The notes under the pieces: model-generated
Told to the model about the DNA's origin: nothing
Database searches by the model: none
What the model saw: only the letters and a program-made list of their open reading frames with translations
Translations under genes and position numbers: made by a program
Origin: Flavobacteriales bacterium
GTDB lineage: Bacteria > Bacteroidota > Bacteroidia > Flavobacteriales_D > Crocinitomicaceae
Reading direction: 5' to 3'
DNA: 5,550 nucleotides
Assembly: GCA_947476515.1 (NCBI GenBank)
Contig: CANJQZ010000145.1
Span: 1 to 5,550, forward strand
Shown: piece by piece, positions 1 to 5,550 of the stretch
Numbering within the stretch: the stretch's first letter is position 1
How the letters are laid out: every line of letters starts with the position of its first letter

Positions 1-1038
1 CACCATCTTTTGAATCCAAAAGATTTAAAGAAAAAACAAATTAGATGTTTGGTAATGGTTCCAACGCGTGAATTAGCCAAGCAAATTTCTGAAGTGTTTA
101 AGGAAATTGGTGCAGCCACTAAATTAAAAACACTGGGCCTGTTTGGTGGCGTAGATCAAGAGGATCAAATTCATCAATTGCAACACAAAGTTGATATTTT
201 GGTAACGACTCCTGGTCGTATGTTTGATCTTGTTTCACAAGGTTTTATTGATTTATCGAAGGTAGAAATCTTGGTACTTGATGAGGCTGACTTAATGCTG
301 GACCTTGGGTTTACAAAAGATATTACAGATGTATTGCGTTTGCTTCCCAAAAAGAGACAAACCTTGTTCTTCACCGCGACAATTTCAAAAAAAATAAAAT
401 CCTTAGCATACGATGTGGTTCGAGATGCCATTCGCATTCAAATTTCACCTAAAAACCCCGTCGCTAAAAATGTTGAGCATGCAGTGGCTTTTATTGAAAT
501 GGACGACAAAAGATTTTTTCTTGAGAATATTTTAACTGAATTCGAAACACAGAAATTCATCGTCTTCGTTCGTACGAAAGTGCGTGCTGAAAGGGTAGTT
601 GCTGCCATGCTTCGTGTTGAAATTGAAACTGAAGCCTTACATGGTGGAATTGAACAAGATAAACGCTTTGCAATTTTGGAACGCTTCCGAAAGGGTGAAA
701 GCCGTGTGCTCATTACTACTGATGTTGCTTGTCGTGGAATTGATATTCCTGATATGGATTATGTCATCAATTATGACTTACCGGACAATCCAGAGAATTA
801 TGTACACCGCTGTGGAAGAACGGGTAGAGGTGAATCAAATGGTCAAGCCTTGTCTTTTTGCAGCCCAGAAGAAAAAGTACTGCTCGAAGCCATTGAAGTG
901 TATACAGGTGAAGAAATTCTACATTATGACATCACCTCAGCTGAATATAAGGATATACTTATAGACACAACTGATCCAACTTATAATTGGCAGAAATTAA
1001 TGAACGAATATGATAAAGAAAATAAAGGTTGGGATTAA
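1..1038 (+). CDS. DEAD-box ATP-dependent RNA helicase, RhlE-like, 5' end missing
   Basis: An open frame enters at base 1 and ends at TAA 1036-1038, giving 345 residues of an ATP-dependent RNA helicase, a cytoplasmic enzyme that unwinds short RNA duplexes in ribosome assembly or mRNA turnover. Counting from base 1, visible motifs are Ia PTRELA (21-26), Ib TPGR (70-73), II DEAD (94-97), III as TAT instead of the usual SAT (125-127), V with TTDVACRGID (239-248) and VI HRCGRTGRG (269-277). Both RecA-like lobes are therefore represented, but the Q motif and Walker A lie upstream of the window. Only about 70 residues follow motif VI, ending in an acidic/basic tail, without a DbpA-type RNA-binding domain or a long basic extension. 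This fits short RhlE-like helicases of Bacteroidota, usually a little over 400 residues, so roughly 70-90 residues are missing (inference). A TTG at base 10 is not a credible start, because the frame continues upstream and motif I would be lost. Family is certain; subfamily is tentative. Confidence 0.95.
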   Translation, partial: HHLLNPKDLKKKQIRCLVMVPTRELAKQISEVFKEIGAATKLKTLGLFGGVDQEDQIHQLQHKVDILVTTPGRMFDLVSQGFIDLSKVEILVLDEADLMLDLGFTKDITDVLRLLPKKRQTLFFTATISKKIKSLAYDVVRDAIRIQISPKNPVAKNVEHAVAFIEMDDKRFFLENILTEFETQKFIVFVRTKVRAERVVAAMLRVEIETEALHGGIEQDKRFAILERFRKGESRVLITTDVACRGIDIPDMDYVINYDLPDNPENYVHRCGRTGRGESNGQALSFCSPEEKVLLEAIEVYTGEEILHYDITSAEYKDILIDTTDPTYNWQKLMNEYDKENKGWD

Positions 1039-3494
1039 ATCTTTGGAGGTAATTCCAAAGTGATGGCATCGCTCACTTTTTCTTTTGTTAAAGCCAATTC
1101 AATTACTTCTTTCATACTACTCACATAATTGATGGTCAATCCTGTAAGGTAACTTGGATTAATTTCATCAACATCTTGTTTATTCTTAGCGCACAGTATT
1201 AATTCATGAATTCCAGCTCTTTTTGCTGCAAGAATTTTCTCCTTAATTCCACCAACGGGCAATACATCTCCTCGTAAAGTAATTTCACCTGTCATGGCCA
1301 ATCCTTTTTTAATTTTTCGTTGAGAATATAAGGAAGCTAGGGAACTTAACATGGTGATTCCAGCGCTTGGTCCATCTTTGGGTGTCGCTCCTTCTGGAAC
1401 ATGTATGTGAATGTTGTAATGATCGAAGATTTCTTGTGGAAGTCCAATCCAGTGGCTGTGAGCTTTTAAAAACTCTAAGGCTATCACTGCACTTTCTTTC
1501 ATAACATCTCCTAAATTTCCAGTTAAGGTTAATTTTCCTTTTCCCTTTGTAATAGAAGATTCAATAAATAGAATATCACCACCTACGCTGGTCCACGCCA
1601 ATCCTGTTACAACACCTGCAACATTGTTATTGGCGTACTTGGTTCTTGATCTTCCAGCACCTAAAAAATTAAATAAATCTTCAGGGGTTATTTTGTCAGT
1701 AAATTGTTCGTCTGTAGCTTTTTGCCTTGCACGATTTCTAGTCAATTTGGCAATTACCTTATCCAAGCCTCTCACGCCAGATTCGTTGGTATATTCTTCA
1801 ATTAATTTTTCTAGAACTTTTTTATCAATTGAAATGTCTTTTTTATTCAATCCATGCTCCAGAATTTGCTTGTTAAGTAAATGTCTTTTAGCAATTTCGA
1901 TTTTCTCTTCAATGGTGTAGCCATTTACTTCAATTATTTCCATTCTATCTCGAAGTGGACCTTGGATTTCAGCTAAACTATTTGCTGTAGCGATAAAAAG
2001 CACCTTAGAAAGATCAAATTCATTTTCTACATAGTTATCGTAAAAAGCACTATTTTGCTCAGGATCTAATACCTCTAACAAGGCAGAAGATGGGTCACCG
2101 TGATTACTTCTCCCTAATTTATCTATTTCATCTAACACGAAAACTGGATTCGCACTACCTGCTTTTTTTAGATTTTGCATGATGCGGCCTGGCATGGCTC
2201 CAATATAGGTTTTTCTGTGTCCTCTAATTTCTGCTTCGTCATGAACTCCACCTAGTGAAACACGAACATAATTCCTACCCAATGCTTCAGCGATTGATTT
2301 TCCTAATGATGTTTTTCCAACTCCAGGAGGGCCGTAAAAACAAAGGATAGGAGATTTCATATTGCCTTTTAATTTTAATACAGCTAAATATTCTAAGATG
2401 CGTTCCTTTACTTTTTCCATGCCGAAATGATCTCGATCTAAGATTTTTTTAGCGCGTTTTAAGTCAAGATTGTCTTTTGAATAAACAGACCATGGAAGGT
2501 CCAGAAGTAAGTCTAGGAAATTTAATTGAACCGTATACTCAGCTCCCTGGGGATTCATTCGATGTAATTTTTCTAATTCCTTGTGAAAAGTTTTAGATAC
2601 CGCTTCGGACCAATTTTTCTTCTCAGCTCGATTTCTTAATTCAATGATGTCTTGTTCCTGAGGATTATCTCCCAATTCTTCTTGAATCGTGCGCATTTGT
2701 TGATGCAAGAAATAATCGCGTTGTTGCTTATCAAGGTCTTTCTTAACGCGATTTTGTATTTCATTACGCATCTCCAACATTTGAATTTCAATGGTCAAAT
2801 GTTCCATCACCATCATGACTCTTTTTTCCATGTCCATCTCTTCTAACATCTCTTGTTTTTTAGAGACATCAGCATTCATGTTCGAGGAGATGAAGTTGAC
2901 TAAAAATGTTGGGCTGTCAATATTTCCGATTGCAAATTGAGCTTCCGAAGGAATGTTTGGACTGTCACGAATGATTTGAAGTGCTAATTCTTTAATGGTT
3001 TTAAACATCATGTTTAATTCCTTATTCTTTTTGTCAAGTTTTTTTTCGCTTAATATGTTAACAGTAGCGCGCATGTACGGTTCAGTTTGCGTTTCTGTCT
3101 CCATTTCAAATCTTCTTTTTCCTTGAATGATAACGGTTGAACTGCCATCGGGCATTTTCAATAGGCGGATAATTTGAGCTACGGTTCCTACTTTGTGTAA
3201 ATCATTAAATCCTGGAGCTTCCTCATCTTGATTGCGCTGAGAAACTACACCAATGATCTTATTTCCTTTATTTGCCTCTTGAACCAATTTAATTGATTTA
3301 TCCCGACCAACAGTAATTGGAATAACGACACCCGGAAATAAAACATTGTTGCGTAAAGGAAGTATAGGTAAGTCACTCGGAAAGACCTGCTTGTTTACAT
3401 TCTCCTCTTCTTCTGCAGTAATTAAAGGTATGAATTCTGCGTCTGTTTCAATCCCACTGAAACCAAAAAAATCATTTTCGAAAATTTCGCTCAT
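1035..3494 (-). CDS. lon: ATP-dependent Lon protease (endopeptidase La)
   Basis: Complete 819-residue cytoplasmic AAA+ serine protease that unfolds and degrades damaged proteins and selected regulators, working as a hexamer (family knowledge). After an acidic leader of about 40 residues comes the LON substrate-binding domain, opening with LPILPLRNNVLFPG (42-55). A helical region follows, including YFLHQQMRTIQEELGD from residue 261. The ATPase has Walker A GPPGVGKT (388-395) and Walker B with DEID (from 455). The C-terminal protease domain carries the Ser-Lys dyad: Ser710 in DGPSAG and Lys751 in GGIKEK. All key residues are present and length is normal for a bacterial LonA. The ATG at 3494 is chosen because the protein then begins MSEIFEND; an in-frame TTG at 3530 would add 12 residues of atypical sequence. 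The leader has no Shine-Dalgarno sequence, as is usual in Bacteroidota. The gene converges on the helicase, and their stops overlap (1035-1037 and 1036-1038). Confidence 0.98.
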   Translation of the reverse strand: MSEIFENDFFGFSGIETDAEFIPLITAEEEENVNKQVFPSDLPILPLRNNVLFPGVVIPITVGRDKSIKLVQEANKGNKIIGVVSQRNQDEEAPGFNDLHKVGTVAQIIRLLKMPDGSSTVIIQGKRRFEMETETQTEPYMRATVNILSEKKLDKKNKELNMMFKTIKELALQIIRDSPNIPSEAQFAIGNIDSPTFLVNFISSNMNADVSKKQEMLEEMDMEKRVMMVMEHLTIEIQMLEMRNEIQNRVKKDLDKQQRDYFLHQQMRTIQEELGDNPQEQDIIELRNRAEKKNWSEAVSKTFHKELEKLHRMNPQGAEYTVQLNFLDLLLDLPWSVYSKDNLDLKRAKKILDRDHFGMEKVKERILEYLAVLKLKGNMKSPILCFYGPPGVGKTSLGKSIAEALGRNYVRVSLGGVHDEAEIRGHRKTYIGAMPGRIMQNLKKAGSANPVFVLDEIDKLGRSNHGDPSSALLEVLDPEQNSAFYDNYVENEFDLSKVLFIATANSLAEIQGPLRDRMEIIEVNGYTIEEKIEIAKRHLLNKQILEHGLNKKDISIDKKVLEKLIEEYTNESGVRGLDKVIAKLTRNRARQKATDEQFTDKITPEDLFNFLGAGRSRTKYANNNVAGVVTGLAWTSVGGDILFIESSITKGKGKLTLTGNLGDVMKESAVIALEFLKAHSHWIGLPQEIFDHYNIHIHVPEGATPKDGPSAGITMLSSLASLYSQRKIKKGLAMTGEITLRGDVLPVGGIKEKILAAKRAGIHELILCAKNKQDVDEINPSYLTGLTINYVSSMKEVIELALTKEKVSDAITLELPPKI
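1041..1060. other. Perfect inverted repeat at the convergent gene junction
   Basis: CTTTGGA (1041-1047) and TCCAAAG (1054-1060) form a 7-bp stem with a 6-base loop, GGTAAT. It begins two bases after the helicase stop and is made of the last six sense codons of lon, apart from minor edge bases. In the minus direction it is followed by an A/T-rich stretch but no clean U-run, so a role in ending lon transcription is possible but weak. It shares AAAG (1057-1060) with the next stem-loop, so both cannot form fully at once. Confidence 0.4.
1057..1086 (+). terminator. Candidate intrinsic terminator of the helicase gene
   Basis: AAAGTGA (1057-1063) pairs with TCACTTT (1073-1079) around a 9-base loop, and the descending arm runs into TTTTTCTTTT (1077-1086). 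It lies 19 bases after the helicase stop, on the correct strand for that gene, and inside the 3' coding end of lon. The stem has only three G-C pairs, so it would be a weak terminator. The call rests on position and the T-tract. Confidence 0.45.
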
Positions 3495-3649
3495 TATAAA
3501 ATTGCGTATTAATAAGTTAGTGCGACACAATGTCAGTATCGCTTGTATTCTTCTTGTGAAAATATTCTTTAAACAATGTTTGTACTACATTTCAATAGCT
3601 ATGCCAATCTTTATTTATAGGAAATTATGGCTGAAAATAGATACTCATT

Positions 3650-3681
3650 CAAAATTAATCAATCTATTTGAGAATTTTCAA
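3650..3681 (-). promoter_or_regulatory. Candidate Bacteroidota-type promoter for lon
   Basis: On the minus strand TAATTTTG (3657-3650) matches the Bacteroidota -7 consensus TAnnTTTG at every fixed position. A TTG (3681-3679) lies 21 bases upstream, within the range reported for the -33 element. Transcription would start near 3643, leaving a leader of about 150 bases before the lon ATG. Such matches arise by chance in AT-rich DNA, so the call is tentative. Confidence 0.33.
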
Positions 3682-3736
3682 GCTTTCTTTTTTTCTGCAA
3701 ACTAGAATGTTTTTATTTTCAAAATAAAAGTTAGAT

Positions 3737-3764
3737 TCCCCCTTTGGAGGGGGATGAAGGGGGA
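3737..3764. repeat. C/G-rich hairpin with second G-run, REP-like intergenic element
   Basis: TCCCCCT (3737-3743) and AGGGGGA (3748-3754) form a perfect 7-bp stem closed by a TTGG tetraloop. Ten bases after the first GGGGGA (3749-3754) a second copy occurs (3759-3764), so the C-run could pair with either. From memory, C-run/G-run hairpins of this form recur between genes in Flavobacteriia, so I read it as one copy of a dispersed REP-like element; copy number cannot be tested here. A T-run follows at 3768-3774, giving a terminator-like look on plus, but no plus-strand gene ends nearby. No transposase is present. Confidence 0.55.
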
Positions 3765-3842
3765 GGATTTTTTTACTTTTTTGTGGGCCTTCGAGAGCCT
3801 ATTGAATCTAAAAAAAACATTGATTTTAAGCTATTTATTTTA

Positions 3843-3869
3843 TTGGACAATAATGTTTCTGTATATTTA
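3843..3869 (+). promoter_or_regulatory. Weak candidate promoter for the secreted-protein gene
   Basis: TATATTTA (3862-3869) matches TAnnTTTG except for its last base, and a TTG (3843-3845) lies 16 bases upstream, slightly closer than usual. The start site would fall near 3876, leaving a leader of only about 11 bases before the ATG at 3887. AT-rich sequence makes chance matches likely. Confidence 0.25.
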
Positions 3870-3886
3870 TGGATTAAAAATAAATT

Positions 3887-5550
3887 ATGAAAAAAATTCT
3901 ATTTCTTTCTTTAATCGCTTTACTTTTTTCCAACAAGCTCCTGGCTCAAGACACCACTTGGGTTCAGACTTTTACTTTTGACTCTATCAATTCTAGAAGA
4001 GCCAATTTTAACTTTCCACCAGAATTGAATGCCCAGCGTTTTGAGAAGATATTGATGTATTATAAATTAAAATGTAGTCCCTTGACTTCATGGGATCAGT
4101 ACAATTGTGGTGAATGGGATTATCTTACTTATACTCGAGTTTTTGATCATACGGGAACTTTTGATTCTGTTAGAAAGGATTCTTACCGATATTTATCCAA
4201 TTACACGAACCCATCTACGATTCCATATTTGACTTTTCCTAATAATATTAGTGATAATTACCAACGCGCTGAGTATTTAAGAAATCCAATTCCTTTAGCT
4301 TCTTCAGTAATCAATAATTCAAATTCAACCGGAGCCTATCCTTTTAACACAGCAGCTCATGGTGGTAGATTTCAAATGTTGATTTCTGCGAGTGAATTAG
4401 TAGCAGCAGGTGTTCCTGTAGGAGATATACAATCTTTATCACTCTTTTTGAATAGTTTGGGTTCGAATGGCGAAATGATGTTTCCCAATATTGCCATTAA
4501 ATCAACTTCAGCTACTTCTTTATTGAGTTTTGAATCTAGTGGATTCACCTTAGTCTATAATGCATCTCATGGTGCTGGGGGTACTTTTTCGGCACTTACA
4601 AATGGTTTAAATGAATTGATGTTTTTTCAAGCTTTTCCTTGGAATGGAACGGATAATTTAATTGTTGAATTTAGTTTTGAAAACGATCTTCCAGCTGCTA
4701 ATTCCTTAATTTTTGAGACCGAAGATATTACCAATAATACAGCCTTGAGCTTTGAAGCAAAAAATGGTGTGGCAAATCTTAATGGGTCCACTTATGGACT
4801 TTTGGAATTATCGGATTTAGTCATTGGAGATGCTATGACAATTGAGTTTTGGCAAAAAGGGAATGGTGTCGCTGGCACAAACACTTCTTTTTTGGAAGCA
4901 TACGACACTTTAAATAATCGTATAATTAACATTCATATGCCTTGGAGCGACAATAATGTTTATTTTGATGCAGGTGTATCTTCTGGTTATGACCGCATCA
5001 ATAAACTAATGGCTGCCAATGAAATTGATAATACATGGAATCATTGGGCTTTTGTGAAAAATCAAGCGAGTGGTGAGATGTTTATTTATAAAAATGGTGC
5101 TTTGTGGCATTCTGGAACAGGGAAAAATAGATCAGTTGGCTATGTTCATCGATTGGTGTTAGGCGCAAATATGAACAACACCAATATCTGGAAAGGAAGT
5201 GTTGATGAATTTAAAATTTATAATGCTGCTTTGTCTGCAGCGACAATTCAAAATAATTATTTAAAGAAAACGGATAGTAATCATCCTAATTGGTCTAATC
5301 TACTGGCATATTATGATTTTGATGAAGTGAATTATGCAGTTGATCGCTCTCAAAATCAAAATAAATTAATGTTCTCTGCTCCAAATGGTGGTGTAATTCA
5401 ATTCAATGAATTGCCTCTTGCAGGTGTTCAACAAGCGCAGAAACGACCTAAGATTTCTTTTGGTAAAGGATTGATGCCAACAATTTATCAAACCAATCTG
5501 GTAGTTCAGAAAAAGGCTAAGGAACCTTTAGTAGTTTTCCAACAACAAGC
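3887..5550 (+). CDS. Secreted multidomain protein with PNGase F-like N-terminal motif and LamG-like domain, 3' end missing
   Basis: An uninterrupted frame of 554 codons runs off the right edge. The ATG at 3887 is secure because an in-frame TAA lies at 3881-3883; there is no Shine-Dalgarno sequence. Residues 1-20 (MKKILFLSLIALLFSNKLLA) form a signal peptide with likely cleavage before Gln21. Residues about 25-85 resemble the start of peptide-N-glycosidase F: Cys63, then Cys74-Gly-Glu-Trp-Asp78, where Asp78 would match catalytic Asp60 of mature PNGase F, although the next residue is Tyr rather than Arg. Residues about 161-266 form a beta-rich module (GGRFQMLISASELVAAG to NLIVEFSFEN) seen in many Bacteroidota surface proteins. 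Residues about 286-480 are a LamG/concanavalin-like jellyroll, with TIEFW (318-322), WNHWAFVKN (384-392) and SVDEFKIYNAAL (438 onward). The protein is exported; glycan binding or cleavage is inference, and activity is doubtful without the rest. A C-terminal type IX sorting domain is expected beyond the window but not seen. Confidence 0.9.
   Translation, partial: MKKILFLSLIALLFSNKLLAQDTTWVQTFTFDSINSRRANFNFPPELNAQRFEKILMYYKLKCSPLTSWDQYNCGEWDYLTYTRVFDHTGTFDSVRKDSYRYLSNYTNPSTIPYLTFPNNISDNYQRAEYLRNPIPLASSVINNSNSTGAYPFNTAAHGGRFQMLISASELVAAGVPVGDIQSLSLFLNSLGSNGEMMFPNIAIKSTSATSLLSFESSGFTLVYNASHGAGGTFSALTNGLNELMFFQAFPWNGTDNLIVEFSFENDLPAANSLIFETEDITNNTALSFEAKNGVANLNGSTYGLLELSDLVIGDAMTIEFWQKGNGVAGTNTSFLEAYDTLNNRIINIHMPWSDNNVYFDAGVSSGYDRINKLMAANEIDNTWNHWAFVKNQASGEMFIYKNGALWHSGTGKNRSVGYVHRLVLGANMNNTNIWKGSVDEFKIYNAALSAATIQNNYLKKTDSNHPNWSNLLAYYDFDEVNYAVDRSQNQNKLMFSAPNGGVIQFNELPLAGVQQAQKRPKISFGKGLMPTIYQTNLVVQKKAKEPLVVFQQQ

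Larger units (their letters stand above)
3495..3886. other. AT-rich divergent intergenic region between lon and the secreted-protein gene
   Basis: This 392-base spacer separates two divergently transcribed genes. It is strongly AT-rich apart from the C/G-rich hairpin at 3737-3764. Short open frames within it (for example 3601-3705 and 3627-3671 on plus) show no recognisable protein features. I see no tRNA, riboswitch or transposase remnant. It must contain the promoter of each flanking gene unless one is read through from outside. A small imperfect dyad, AAACAATGTTT, lies at 3571-3581 in the lon leader region and has no assigned role. Confidence 0.75.

Noticed and set aside
174..964. Open frames at 174-437 and 438-713 on minus and at 599-964 on plus
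   Set aside because: They lie wholly within the helicase coding region, which has clear family motifs in its own frame; these are out-of-frame shadows.
1624..2846. Plus-strand open frames at 1624-1920 and 2652-2846, the latter encoding a run of His
   Set aside because: They are antisense shadows of lon. The His run comes from antisense reading of Met/Val-rich lon codons and is not a metal-binding protein.
3495..3530. Upstream TTG start at 3530 giving lon 12 extra residues
   Set aside because: The ATG at 3494 gives a standard Lon N-terminus, while the extension (MCRTNLLIRNFI) is unlike Lon leaders and would use a rare start codon.
3601..3705. Short plus-strand frame of 34 codons in the spacer
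   Set aside because: Its composition is what AT-rich noncoding DNA gives by chance, and it has no recognisable motif and no ribosome-binding signal.
3768..3786. T-run after the G-rich hairpin read as an intrinsic terminator on plus
   Set aside because: No plus-strand gene ends upstream in this spacer; lon, on the minus strand, occupies everything back to 1035. A terminator role would need an unannotated transcript.
3754..3981. Plus-strand open frame of 75 codons with many hydrophobic residues, starting just after a GGAGGGGG run
   Set aside because: It starts inside the G-rich repeat with no spacer to the purine run, is hydrophobic only because the DNA is T-rich, and overlaps the signal-peptide region of the convincing gene at 3887 in another frame.

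Overview
The window looks like an ordinary chromosomal segment of a low-GC member of the Bacteroidota, most likely Flavobacteriia. The evidence is the AT-rich DNA, starts preceded by A/T-rich leaders rather than Shine-Dalgarno sequences, candidate promoters of the Bacteroidota type (TTG with TAnnTTTG), the Bacteroidota-like form of the helicase and Lon, and a secreted multidomain lectin-type protein typical of this phylum. The species cannot be named from the sequence.

Layout: (1) Bases 1-1038, plus strand, hold the 3' part of a DEAD-box RNA helicase (RhlE-like) whose N-terminus, with the Q motif and Walker A, lies outside the window. (2) Bases 1035-3494, minus strand, hold a complete ATP-dependent Lon protease of 819 residues. 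The two genes converge and their stop codons overlap in one TTAA, so there is no intergenic DNA between them. Two stem-loops sit at the junction, inside the 3' end of lon, and one with a T-tract is a plausible helicase terminator. (3) Bases 3495-3886 are a 392-base AT-rich divergent spacer. It holds a striking C/G-rich hairpin with a second G-run, resembling a dispersed intergenic repeat, and weak promoter candidates for both flanking genes. (4) From 3887 to the right edge, plus strand, runs the 5' part (554 complete codons) of a secreted protein. It has a signal peptide, an N-terminal segment resembling the start of peptide-N-glycosidase F (Cys...Cys-x-Glu-Trp-Asp), a beta-rich module common in Bacteroidota surface proteins, and a LamG/concanavalin-like jellyroll domain. 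It is open at the window edge.

The helicase (RNA remodelling) and Lon (protein quality control) are housekeeping genes placed tail to tail, with no sign that they work together. The secreted protein is divergently transcribed and unrelated in function. I see no CRISPR array, tRNA, rRNA, transposase or defence system. The least explained parts are the secreted protein and the G-rich hairpin.
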